From assembly GCF_024273235.1 (NCBI RefSeq), contig NZ_JANBVH010000002.1, positions 157,375-221,374 on the forward strand: a stretch of DNA of 64,000 nt, in the 5' to 3' direction. Below the pieces are notes generated by a model. The model was not told the DNA's origin and did not search any database. It saw only the letters and a list, made by a program, of their open reading frames with translations. Numbering within the stretch: the stretch's first letter is position 1; each line of letters starts with the position of its first letter. The stretch comes from Sphingomonas faeni (GTDB lineage Bacteria; Pseudomonadota; Alphaproteobacteria; Sphingomonadales; Sphingomonadaceae). Shown piece by piece: positions 44,322 through 54,135 of the stretch. The translations under genes and the position numbers were made by a program.

Positions 44322-44466
44322 GAAAATCCCCCGTTTCGGCATTTGTGCCGTGATGGCCAAACGTGACGCGGGGCGCGCGGTCGCGCAACGGTTATTACAC
44401 GATCATGAACGGAGCGTGATTATTGAATGTCTCGTGTTACACAGATGCAACAATCGGTCATAAGTC

Positions 44467-45654
<1,188 letters not shown>

Positions 45655-45687
45655 GTCGGGATCCTCTATGTTTGGACCCCCTGTACG

Positions 45688-46746
45688 TCACCCGAGCGCG
45701 GCGATCCAGTTGGCGAGCGGTTCCCAGAGCCGCGCGCGCGCAGAACGGCCGACGATCATGCCGACATGGCCGGCACCCAGATCGCGGCGGTCGGCGAGCC
45801 CGATCGCGGTCGCGGCGGGGACTATTCGGTCGGTCAGCGAGACGAATTCGACGGTCGGGCAGGCGAAGGCGAGCGGGTCGACCACGGTACCGGCGATGGC
45901 CCAGCGGCCTTTGCCGGGCAGGTCGTTGGCGATGCAGTCCTCGAACAGCGAGGCCGCGGCGGCATAGGGCAGCGGCGCGCCGGCGTTCGCCCAATCCTCG
46001 AGTCGGACGAACGCGCGCGCCGCGTCGCTGTCGGGGGCGAGGTCGGCGAAGACCTCGTATTTGGCGATCGTGCGCGCGGGATCGAGTTGCCAGAATCCGG
46101 CTTGCAGGACTTCCATCGGCAGCACGCCGAGCATCGCTGCGGCGGGCTGGACTGCTGCCCAGGTGGCGGCAAGCGCGGGACGCCCTTCGCCATAGCCCGC
46201 GAAGTGCCACGGTGCGGCGATCGTCGCGACTCCCGCAACGGGGGTGATCGCCGCAGCCCCCAGTGCCAGAGTGCCGCCGAGGCAATAGCCGACCAGCACC
46301 GGCGGTTCGTCCAGCGCCCGCAGCAACGGCACCAGCAGCCGCTCGACATGCGCCGCCAGATCGAGGTCGCGGTCGTCGCTGCCGGGCGATCCCCAGTCGA
46401 CCAGCCAGGTATGGAATCCCTGCGCCGCGATCCACCGCAACAGCGAAGACTCGGGCGAATGATCGAGGATATCGGGCGGATTTATCAACGATGGGACGAA
46501 CACCACGGGTCGTCCACCACCGCCATAGTCGCGCAACGACACCCGCCCCGCACGGTGGACCGCCGGCATCGGATCCGCCCGCTGCTCTCGTGGCGCACCC
46601 TGATACGCACGCAATCCGGCTAGCGCGCGCGCCATCCGTTCGGGCGATGCCGCGGTCTCGCTGCGCAGCACGCTGAGGAACAAGGGTAAGGGCCTCGGAC
46701 CTTGTTGCGGTGCGTCATCAAAGACTGTAGCCTCCGTTTCAAACAT
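45688..46746 (-). CDS. PHA-synthase-like alpha/beta hydrolase (class III size)
   Basis: 352 residues. The nucleophile is Cys155 in LVGYCLGGTL, the PHA-synthase variant of the lipase box, with an Asp in SLTDRIVP and a His in GAGHVGMIVG completing a PhaC-like triad. It matches class III PhaC length, yet no phaE partner is visible. ATG 46746 would leave only 14 bases to phaR. A TTG at 46683 with GAGG 9 bases upstream would leave 77 bases for a promoter. Context (phaA, phaR) supports a PHA role. Confidence 0.75.
   Translation of the reverse strand: MFETEATVFDDAPQQGPRPLPLFLSVLRSETAASPERMARALAGLRAYQGAPREQRADPMPAVHRAGRVSLRDYGGGGRPVVFVPSLINPPDILDHSPESSLLRWIAAQGFHTWLVDWGSPGSDDRDLDLAAHVERLLVPLLRALDEPPVLVGYCLGGTLALGAAAITPVAGVATIAAPWHFAGYGEGRPALAATWAAVQPAAAMLGVLPMEVLQAGFWQLDPARTIAKYEVFADLAPDSDAARAFVRLEDWANAGAPLPYAAAASLFEDCIANDLPGKGRWAIAGTVVDPLAFACPTVEFVSLTDRIVPAATAIGLADRRDLGAGHVGMIVGRSARARLWEPLANWIAALG
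46702..46718 (+). promoter_or_regulatory. degenerate PhaR-like site before phaR
   Basis: TTGTTGCGGTGCGTCAT matches 12 of 17 positions of the perfect palindrome at 18850-18866. It lies 43-59 bases before the phaR ATG, which would suit autoregulation. It is inside the annotated 5' end of the divergent gene unless that gene starts later. Confidence 0.3.
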
Positions 46747-46760
46747 AAGACGGGGGATCC

Positions 46761-47297
46761 ATGAAGAAGCAACCGGCTGCCGACGGAATCGTCATCATCA
46801 AGAAATACGCCAATCGACGGCTCTATAACACCGAGACGTCATCCTACATCACGCTCGATCATCTGGCGACGATGACCCGCGAGGGCCGCGACTTCAAGGT
46901 GGTCGACGCGAAGACCGATGAGGACATCACGCACAACGTCCTAACCCAGATCATCATGGAGGAGGAGAGTCGCGGCGAGACGATGATGCCGGTGAACTTC
47001 CTGCGCCAGCTGATCTCGATGTACGGCGACTCGATGCAGACTATGGTGCCGGGGTATCTGGAGGCGTCGATGGACAGCTTCCGTCGCAACCACGATCAGT
47101 TCAAGTCTGCGGTCGAGGGCGCGTTCGCCAACTCGCCGTTCGCCGATCTCGCTAAGCGCAATCTCGCGATGTTCGACGTCGCCGCGCAGGCGATGAACCC
47201 TGCCACGCCCGCACCCGCCGCGAGCAAGGACGACGAGATCGCGGCCCTGCGCACCGAACTCGCCAAATTGCAGGAAAAGGTCGAGAAGCTCGGCTGA
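46761..47297 (+). CDS. phaR: polyhydroxyalkanoate synthesis repressor PhaR
   Basis: 178 residues. The conserved PhaR DNA-binding region is at the N-terminus (IIKKYANRRLYNTETSSYIT, then DEDITHNVLTQIIMEEE). A PHB-accumulation regulatory domain follows (FLRQLISMYGDSMQ), with a coiled-coil tail (IAALRTELAKLQEKVEKL). It represses phasin and PHA genes until it binds the polymer. It is divergent from the PHA-synthase-like gene. Confidence 0.95.
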   Translation: MKKQPAADGIVIIKKYANRRLYNTETSSYITLDHLATMTREGRDFKVVDAKTDEDITHNVLTQIIMEEESRGETMMPVNFLRQLISMYGDSMQTMVPGYLEASMDSFRRNHDQFKSAVEGAFANSPFADLAKRNLAMFDVAAQAMNPATPAPAASKDDEIAALRTELAKLQEKVEKLG

Positions 47298-47313
47298 CGG
47301 ATCGGGCTGAACG

Positions 47314-47499
47314 ATGGGGCCGGTGTTGTGGAGTGCGAGCGGCGGCCTAGCCGCGTTGGCGGTCGTCGCCGGGCTCGGCGAGCGACGCCGCCGACGGCGG
47401 CGCGATCCGGATTCGGTCGGCTGGGTCGACTGGCCGACCGTCCAGATGCTCGCGCTGATCGCATTGGCCGTCACGGTCGGGCTGGCGTTCAAGACCTGA
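47314..47499 (+). CDS. 61-residue membrane protein
   Basis: Two hydrophobic segments (LWSASGGLAALAVVAGLG and VQMLALIALAVTVGLAF) are separated by a very basic stretch of consecutive arginines and a Trp-containing turn. It follows phaR by 16 bases on the same strand, so it may be its transcriptional partner. No family recognised and no strong ribosome site; the call rests on topology and position. Confidence 0.5.
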   Translation: MGPVLWSASGGLAALAVVAGLGERRRRRRRDPDSVGWVDWPTVQMLALIALAVTVGLAFKT

Positions 47500-47512
47500 G
47501 CTTCCAGCGCGG

Positions 47513-48955
47513 TCAGCGGCGAGCGTCCGTCCGCAGGCGATAGACGCTCTGCGGCAACTTGCCGATCTTCACCGAGCCCACCAGCCGATAGCGCGCGGCG
47601 ATCGCGCGAACGACCAGCGCCTGGGTCGCCAGGTTCGTGCTTGGTTTGGGCGCGCGCACGACGATTACGCCCGGACGGGCCGCGAGCAGCCGCGTGACTT
47701 CGGCGACCGGATCGACCCCAGTACCATGCGTCTCGGTCGTCTGGCCCAGATGGCTGCGGAAGATATAGGGCGTCGGCAGGCAGGATCGGGTGAGGAAGTA
47801 GAGGATCGGTTCGCTGCCATAGGCGAACATGCAGCCGCGCGGTTGCTGGCCGATCAGCTGGACGAGTTGCGCGATCTGCTGTGCATTGCCGCGCCGTCCG
47901 ACGCGGACGCTCGTCAGGATGGTCGCGGCCAGCGCGCCGAACGCGAGTATGGCGGCAAGGCGAAATATGGTCGTGCGGACGGTCGGCCCGGCAAGTCCCG
48001 TGCCGGCGGCGACCGACAGCGGCAGCGCGAGTGGCAGCATGTAGAGCAGCTCGAACGTGTGCATGATCAGGATCGCGATCACCGCGGCGGCGACCCATCC
48101 GAGCGCGAAGCCGCCGGCGAGTCGGCCGCGCCACGCCAGCCAGCCGAGCGGCAAGCTGAGGCCGATGCCGCCAAGCAGCTTCAGGAGATTGGAGCGGAGC
48201 GTATCGTCGTCCTGCTGCCCGAAGATTGAGAGGAAATTGGCGAAGACGAAGGCATCGCCGTGGCCGGCCGCGGCATAGACGGCCCAGGCGAGCGCGGTCG
48301 GCAGCAGCGCCGCGCCGATCCACAGGCCGGCGTCGGCGGCTAGCCGGCCGATCGGTCGGCCATCGCGATGCGCGGTCCACAGCAGCGTCAGGCCGAAGAA
48401 GATTCCCTCGAACATGGCGGTGTATTTGACCTGCATCGCGATGCCGATCAGCAGCATCGCCCCGGCGCCGCGTAGGCTGATATGCCGTCGATCGCGCGCC
48501 GTATCGAGCACCAGCAGCGCGGCCGCCGCCATCAGGGCGTTGCCCCATACCGCCGACTGTCCGCCCGCACCGTCGAACACGATGATCCAGACGAGATAGA
48601 TCAGCCCTGCGCCCAGACTTGCCAACGGGCTCGCGCCTTCGGGGCAGAGGCGATCGACGATCCGAACGACAAACCATGCGGTACCAGCGGCAACGAGCGT
48701 CGCGGCGATTTGGTACATCACGATGCCGTCGCCGCCGACGCTGCGGATAGCGGCGAAGATCAGGAACAGCCCGACCGGCTTGCGATCGAAGATGTCGACG
48801 AACGGCCATGCGCCCTGCAGCAGGCGATCGCCGACCAGCAGGTAGAATTGCTCGTCGCTATGGATCACCGGGTTGCCGAAGAACGGACTGCGGAGGGCAA
48901 GGGCAACGAGGAGCAGGACGATGGCCTGCCCCGATCGGTGACGCAGACTAAACAT
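47513..48955 (-). CDS. GT39-like membrane glycosyltransferase
   Basis: 480 residues with about ten hydrophobic helices. It resembles the ArnT/PMT (GT-C) class: an early acidic loop NPVIHSDEQFYLLVGDRLLQG (D/E after helix 1) and FDRKPVGLFLIFAAI. Enzymes of this class transfer sugars from polyprenyl-phosphate donors to lipids or proteins at the periplasmic face. The acceptor is unknown. It is followed, after 8 bases upstream, by the aspartyl protease gene on the same strand. Confidence 0.78.
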   Translation of the reverse strand: MFSLRHRSGQAIVLLLVALALRSPFFGNPVIHSDEQFYLLVGDRLLQGAWPFVDIFDRKPVGLFLIFAAIRSVGGDGIVMYQIAATLVAAGTAWFVVRIVDRLCPEGASPLASLGAGLIYLVWIIVFDGAGGQSAVWGNALMAAAALLVLDTARDRRHISLRGAGAMLLIGIAMQVKYTAMFEGIFFGLTLLWTAHRDGRPIGRLAADAGLWIGAALLPTALAWAVYAAAGHGDAFVFANFLSIFGQQDDDTLRSNLLKLLGGIGLSLPLGWLAWRGRLAGGFALGWVAAAVIAILIMHTFELLYMLPLALPLSVAAGTGLAGPTVRTTIFRLAAILAFGALAATILTSVRVGRRGNAQQIAQLVQLIGQQPRGCMFAYGSEPILYFLTRSCLPTPYIFRSHLGQTTETHGTGVDPVAEVTRLLAARPGVIVVRAPKPSTNLATQALVVRAIAARYRLVGSVKIGKLPQSVYRLRTDARR

Positions 48956-48963
48956 GGATCGTC

Positions 48964-50220
48964 CTAATAAAAATGCGTCAGTTCAAGCTTGCGTGTCGTG
49001 CCGTCGCACAGGCCGAGCGTCACGACCCGGCCAGGCCGGTCGGCAGTCCAGGCGGCGATCGGACTGGTCGGATAGTCTGCGGGGATCGGCGTGCCGTCGA
49101 TCGTGCAGATCAGGTCGCCGTCCTTCCAGCCGGTTGCGGCCGCCGGGCCGCCGCGCATGACGTGCAGGACTTTCAGCCGGTCCTTCTCGATGCCGATGAG
49201 TAGCCCGCTGGTCGAACGCGGCGGCGGCAGGTCGGCCCTGGGTCCCCGGCTCAATATCATCCGACGGGCGCCGGGATCGAGCAGCACGCGGTAATTCTGG
49301 AGGAGGCCCGATCCGATCCGACCGGCGGTGCCGATCGCCTGCGAGAATCCGTCTGTGGGCTCGATCCGAACTTCAGCGTTGCGCGCGACCATCTCGCCGA
49401 CGCGGAGTTCGGGAACGATCGCGAGACCGCTCACAGCCGCGCCGGCCAGCCCGAACGAGATCGCGCTGGTGGTCCGCAGCGCCGTGAGGTTCGCCGCCTG
49501 CCATCCCGGCGTCGTGACGGTGATCGACGATCCGTCGCCGGTATCGACCACGATCGGCGCGAGCCGCCGGCCGCCCAGCGTGATCGCGCTTTCGTAGACG
49601 CTGCGTTCGGTGGAGACGCGCAAGGGTGCGGTCTCGCCCTTGAACGGCAGCCGGCCCGAGCGGATCAGGCGGAAGCGCTTGGCGGCATAGTCGATGTCGA
49701 GCGCATGGCCGGCGAGCATGTCGGCGCCGACCAGCAGGTCGACCGCGGACGCGCTGCCGGTGGCGATTGCGGGCAGGTCGGCGACCGTCACGCCGCCGCC
49801 GGTCCGCGCGAGACCGCCAAGCGCGACGCTGCGGGTCGGCATCCAGCCCAAGGCAACTGATCCGCCGATCGCGGTCGCGCTGCCGCCGGCGACCAGCTTG
49901 GCGGTGTCGACCGCGGGGGAGGCCTTGGCGAGCAACGTATAGCTGACGCCGGTATCGAGGATCGCGGTGACGTCGCGCCCGTCGATCTGCATCGTGAAGC
50001 GGATCTGGTTGCCGGGCGTCAGGTCGAACGGGATCCAGCGCGCTTCGGCGTCGGTCGCGAGATGGTAGACGCCGCGGTCGCGCGCGGCAGGAGAGACGCC
50101 CTTGGAATCGGCGGTAGAATTGGCGGCGGAGTCGGCTGGCGCCGGTGCAGGCGCAGGCTCGCGCGCGGAAACGAACAGGACCGCGATCAGCGGGACGAGG
50201 ACGAAAAGGGCACGGCGCAT
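48964..50220 (-). CDS. periplasmic retropepsin-like aspartyl protease with PDZ domain
   Basis: 418 residues. A signal peptide and a Pro/Ala linker (PAPAPAPADS) precede two aspartyl-protease-like lobes: ILDTGVSYTLL (about residues 84-94) and VVDTGDGSSITV (near 220). A C-terminal PDZ-like domain follows (GLLIGIEKDRLKVLHVMRGG; GWKDGDLICTIDG). Both DTG triads are present, but the usual following Ser/Ala is Val or Asp. It is probably secreted to the periplasm; activity is unproven. Confidence 0.78.
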   Translation of the reverse strand: MRRALFVLVPLIAVLFVSAREPAPAPAPADSAANSTADSKGVSPAARDRGVYHLATDAEARWIPFDLTPGNQIRFTMQIDGRDVTAILDTGVSYTLLAKASPAVDTAKLVAGGSATAIGGSVALGWMPTRSVALGGLARTGGGVTVADLPAIATGSASAVDLLVGADMLAGHALDIDYAAKRFRLIRSGRLPFKGETAPLRVSTERSVYESAITLGGRRLAPIVVDTGDGSSITVTTPGWQAANLTALRTTSAISFGLAGAAVSGLAIVPELRVGEMVARNAEVRIEPTDGFSQAIGTAGRIGSGLLQNYRVLLDPGARRMILSRGPRADLPPPRSTSGLLIGIEKDRLKVLHVMRGGPAAATGWKDGDLICTIDGTPIPADYPTSPIAAWTADRPGRVVTLGLCDGTTRKLELTHFY

Positions 50221-50509
50221 GTGCGGTGGTCCCTAGCGGGTCGCGGGGGCGGTACAAGCCGGCGCATCGCCGAACCGGGCCCGAGACCCGACGAAGATCG
50301 CCCACGATCTTGCCCGAGACGGGAGCTGGAGGCGGAAAGGGGGCCAGCAAACAAGGGTCGCCGCTCACAGCCCCCCGGCTAGCGAACGGGATTGCCCCCT
50401 CCGGTGGGCAAGCGCGAGCGCCCCCCGCCCAGGAGGAATAGCACGATCCGATGCCCCCGATCCGATGCCCGTCGTGTCGATCCCCAGGGACCCGCACCCA
50501 TGCCGTTCT

Positions 50510-50586
50510 CCCGCGAACGCGGGAGTCCAGGGTCGCGGGGGGTAGCGGTCGTGGCTCCTGGACCCTCGCTTCCGCGAGGGAACGGT
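50510..50586. repeat. inverted repeat with two small hairpins
   Basis: TCCCGCGAACGCGGGA on the left and CCCTCGCTTCCGCGAGGG on the right, with TCCAGG/CCTGGA pairing between. It is part of the 612-base gap 50221-50832, which otherwise holds only the family-C repeat. Confidence 0.75.
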
Positions 50587-50686
50587 AGGTGGGCGAGCTG
50601 GCTGAAACCCAGCGCTAGCCCGTCGACCACCTACTCACTCTGCCGCTGTCCAGCTTCCTGCAACGACGGCAACGCCCACAAAATGC

Positions 50687-50793
50687 TCCACCCCGGCGAA
50701 GGCCGGGGCCCAGTTGGGGTACGGCGATAACCGCGGACGGCGCTTCGTTATTGCCACCTTTCCAACTGGGCCCCGGCCTCCGCCGGGATGGTG
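50687..50793. repeat. paired inverted repeat, family C
   Basis: The third family-C copy in the window (CCCCGGCGAAGGCCGGGGCC and complement), between cpaF and the aspartyl protease gene. Confidence 0.88.
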
Positions 50794-50832
50794 GCGTTAT
50801 ACATGCTGCCAATCGTTGCGAGCGAGGGCCCG

Positions 50833-52383
50833 TTACAGGCACGCCTCGAGATACGCCTGATCGAACCCGAACTGCTTGGCCTTCTCCAGCGTATACGGCC
50901 TGAGCCCCATCGACCGGTATTCCCCCAGGATCTTCCCGTCCGCCGACTCGTCCATATACTCGAACTTGAACAGCTCCTGCGTGACGATCACCGGGCCTTC
51001 CATGCCGATCACCTCGGTGATGTTGGTCACCCGGCGCGAGCCGTCGCGCAGGCGCTTCACCTGGATGATCAGCTCGACCGAGTCCGCGATCTGTCGCGAG
51101 ATCGCTTCCTTCGGCACCTTGATATCGGACATCATCACCATGTTCTCCATGCGGGCCAGCGCCTCGCGCGGGGAGTTGGCGTGGAGCGTGCACATCGATC
51201 CGTCGTGACCCGTGTTCATCGCCGCGAGCATGTCGAAACACTCGGAGCCACGAATTTCGCCCAGGATGATCCGGTCCGGCCGCATACGCAGCGCGTTCTT
51301 GACGAGATCGCGGATCGAGATCTCGCCCTGGCCCTCCAGATTGGCCGGGCGCGTTTCGAGCGGAAGCCAGTGCGGCTGTTGCAGGCGAAGCTCGGCGGCG
51401 TCCTCGATCGTCAGCACGCGTTCGCCGGGGTCGATCATCTTCGACAGCGCGTTTAGCATCGTCGTCTTGCCCGAGCCGGTACCGCCGGAAATGACCACGT
51501 TGAACCGCGATGCCCCCGCGATCTTCAGCGCGGTTGCCATCTTGGGTGACATCGAGCCGAACCCCGCCATCATGTCGAGCGTGATCGGTTTGGCGGAGAA
51601 TTTACGGATCGAGATCGCGGTGCCGCGCAGCGATAGCGGCGGCACGATCACGTTGACGCGGCTGCCGTCCTTGAGGCGCGCATCGGCGAGCGGCGAGGTC
51701 TGGTCGACGCGACGGCCAACCGAATTGACGATGCGCTGCGCAATCTGGAACAGATGCTCCTCGTCGCGGAACTGGATCGGCGCGAGCTCGAGCTTGCCCT
51801 TGCGCTCGACATAGGTCTGGTCGGGGCCGTTCACCATGATGTCGGTGATGTTCGGATCCGCCAGCAGTTCCTCCAAGGGCCCGAGCCCGAGCAGCTCGTC
51901 GACCAGCACCTTCTCCAGCGCGAACTGTTCGCGGCGGTTGAGCGTCAGCTTCAGTTCGGCGAGCACTTCACCGATGATCGGGCGGAATTCCTCGGCGAGT
52001 TCGTCCTTGCCGAGCGTCGCCGCCGCCTCCGGATCGACGCGTTCGAGCAGGCGCGGGAGGACCTGTTCCTTGATCTTGTGGATCGACTGTTCGAAGCCCT
52101 CGACGCGGCTGTTGCCGGCCTCGCCGCTGGCATTCTGGCGGTCCGACAGGCGCTGCATCGCGTCCATCTGCGTGCCGGGCATCGTGCCGGGGCCGAAGCC
52201 GTCGGTCTCGCCCGGCATCGGCAACGAGTCGATCGGGGGAAACTGCGATCCGCCCTCGGGTTCGGGACGCGGCACCGCGCTGCCCCCTTGCATGGGGCCG
52301 CCTTGCATAGGCCGTGCGACGCCGAATGCGGGCCGGGCCGCTTGCCCCCCGCTGATGCCATTACGACGCCCGAATGCGCTCAT
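50833..52383 (-). CDS. cpaF: CpaF-family secretion/pilus ATPase
   Basis: 516 residues. A flexible Gly/Pro-rich N-terminus precedes the secretion-ATPase core: the N-terminal domain (ELLADPNITDIMVNGPD), Walker A GGTGSGKTTM, the Asp box LTIEDAAEL, Walker B MRPDRIILGEIRG and the His box GHDGSMCTLHANS. CpaF drives Tad-type pilus assembly in the cytoplasm. ATG 52383 has AGGGA ~8 bases upstream. No other tad/cpa genes are adjacent, so it is an isolated copy or the edge of a dispersed locus. Confidence 0.92.
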   Translation of the reverse strand: MSAFGRRNGISGGQAARPAFGVARPMQGGPMQGGSAVPRPEPEGGSQFPPIDSLPMPGETDGFGPGTMPGTQMDAMQRLSDRQNASGEAGNSRVEGFEQSIHKIKEQVLPRLLERVDPEAAATLGKDELAEEFRPIIGEVLAELKLTLNRREQFALEKVLVDELLGLGPLEELLADPNITDIMVNGPDQTYVERKGKLELAPIQFRDEEHLFQIAQRIVNSVGRRVDQTSPLADARLKDGSRVNVIVPPLSLRGTAISIRKFSAKPITLDMMAGFGSMSPKMATALKIAGASRFNVVISGGTGSGKTTMLNALSKMIDPGERVLTIEDAAELRLQQPHWLPLETRPANLEGQGEISIRDLVKNALRMRPDRIILGEIRGSECFDMLAAMNTGHDGSMCTLHANSPREALARMENMVMMSDIKVPKEAISRQIADSVELIIQVKRLRDGSRRVTNITEVIGMEGPVIVTQELFKFEYMDESADGKILGEYRSMGLRPYTLEKAKQFGFDQAYLEACL

Positions 52384-52518
52384 GCCCAAATCCCTGGATG
52401 ATTGCCCAATGGGTTAGGCACCAAGACTTGATAATTCGCTAACCAAACCGGATTGGCAGGGGTCTTCCGATAAGAGCCGAGGGTTGATCGCCGCCGCGAA
52501 CTCCCCGAAGGCTGGTGC

Positions 52519-54036
52519 ATGATCCGCCTGCTGCTCCTCCTCGCGCTGACTTTCGGGTTGGCCAGCTCCGCGTCGGCCGACGACATCGCCGCCGCCGGGC
52601 GCGGCGTGGTGCGCGTCGTGACGATCGCGGTGGTCGACGATCAGGTGGTCGGGTTCGGCCACGGCAGCGGCTTTGCGATCGCGCCCAACCGGATCGTCAC
52701 CAACGCGCACGTCGTCGATCTCGCCGAGCGCTATCCCGACAACGTGGTCGTCGGGATCGTGCCCACCGAGGGCGACAAATCCTATCAGGGCAAGGTGATC
52801 GCCTACGATTCGCAGCGCGATCTGGCATTGATCGAGTTCACCGGCGCGCGCCTGCCGCCGAGCCCGCTCTATACCGGCCCGATGAGCGAAGGCGATGCGG
52901 TGGTGTCGCTCGGCTTCCCGGGCAATGTCGACCTCGCGACGGCGCGGTCGGCGGCGGACTATATCCGGCCGATGACGCCGGTCCGGTCGGAGGGCGTGCT
53001 CTCGGGCCGCCGCGCGCTGAGCAACGTCGAGGTGTTGTTGCATACGGCGAGTATTGCGCGTGGTAATTCTGGTGGTCCTCTGCTCGATCGCTGCGGGCGG
53101 GTGATCGGGGTGAATTCGGCGATCACGCGCGGGGAAGAGGGCGATTCGACGTTCGGGTTCGCGATCGCGGATACCGAGCTTGCCGGCTTCCTGCACGACG
53201 CGAAACAGCCCTATGCGTCGATCGGGACGGGATGTACCTCGATCGAGGATCGCTTGCGGCAGGATGCCGACGCGGATGCGCGGGCGACCGCCGATGCGGC
53301 GTCGGCCAGGCGCGATGCCGCCACGCAGGATGCGATGACCCGCGAGGTCGCGCTGGAGAAGGCGCGGACCGAGGCCGGGCGGGCTCGCGAGAACGTCATG
53401 GCGATCGCCGGGCTGCTGCTGGTGGCGGGCGCGCTCGTGATCGGCAGCGCGGGTCTGCTCGAATCGCGCGGCCAGCGGCGCCAGGCGATCTGGGCGGTGT
53501 CGGTCGGCGGCGTCGGCGTGCTGATCGCGATCATCGTGTTCGTGCTGCGACCCTCGGGCGAGGTCGACGTGCCGGCGTCGGCGCTCCCGAAGACCCGAAT
53601 CTCGACGCCCGATGCCGCGCTTGGGAAGATGGTCTGCACGCTGATCCCCGAACGCAGCCGGATCACGATCTCGTCCAGCGAGGACGTGCCGATCGACTGG
53701 GGTGCGAAGGGCTGCATGAACGGCAAGACGCAATATGTCGCCGCGCAAAACGGCAATGGGGGCGGCCGCTTCGACCGCGTGCTGGTGCCCGACGACGAGC
53801 AGACCGTCTCCATCCTGTCGTTCGATCCGGCCACGCGCGTCTATTCCAACACGCGCTATCTGCTGTCGGCGGCGGGGATGACCGCTGCGCGGACCGCGCG
53901 GGGTGTCGTGCCGAACGTCTGCAACATGGACGACGCCGCGCTGGGTCGGCTCGCGGGTCAGCAGGCGGCGATCCGCGCGGTGTTGCCACCGCTGCCGAAC
54001 GAAAAGCTCGTCTATTCCTGCAAATCGGCAAAATGA
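52519..54036 (+). CDS. membrane-anchored trypsin-like serine protease
   Basis: 505 residues. A signal peptide (to ASSASA) precedes a trypsin-fold domain with the triad His64 (VTNAHVVD), Asp101 (SQRDLALIE) and Ser184 (GNSGGPLLD). A charged Ala/Arg/Asp-rich coil follows, then a membrane hairpin (VMAIAGLLLVAGALVIGSAG and WAVSVGGVGVLIAIIVFVL), and a C-terminal ~150-residue domain with a few cysteines. Both soluble parts should face the periplasm. No PDZ is present, unlike DegP. The target is unknown. Confidence 0.83.
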   Translation: MIRLLLLLALTFGLASSASADDIAAAGRGVVRVVTIAVVDDQVVGFGHGSGFAIAPNRIVTNAHVVDLAERYPDNVVVGIVPTEGDKSYQGKVIAYDSQRDLALIEFTGARLPPSPLYTGPMSEGDAVVSLGFPGNVDLATARSAADYIRPMTPVRSEGVLSGRRALSNVEVLLHTASIARGNSGGPLLDRCGRVIGVNSAITRGEEGDSTFGFAIADTELAGFLHDAKQPYASIGTGCTSIEDRLRQDADADARATADAASARRDAATQDAMTREVALEKARTEAGRARENVMAIAGLLLVAGALVIGSAGLLESRGQRRQAIWAVSVGGVGVLIAIIVFVLRPSGEVDVPASALPKTRISTPDAALGKMVCTLIPERSRITISSSEDVPIDWGAKGCMNGKTQYVAAQNGNGGGRFDRVLVPDDEQTVSILSFDPATRVYSNTRYLLSAAGMTAARTARGVVPNVCNMDDAALGRLAGQQAAIRAVLPPLPNEKLVYSCKSAK

Positions 54037-54135
54037 TCGGCATCGGACGGAACGGATAGCTTACCGCCCCGGAATCTGCTCGGTTGCGCCAAAGAACGAA
54101 GCGCCGGCATGACGATCGGCAAAAGGGGCGTGATG

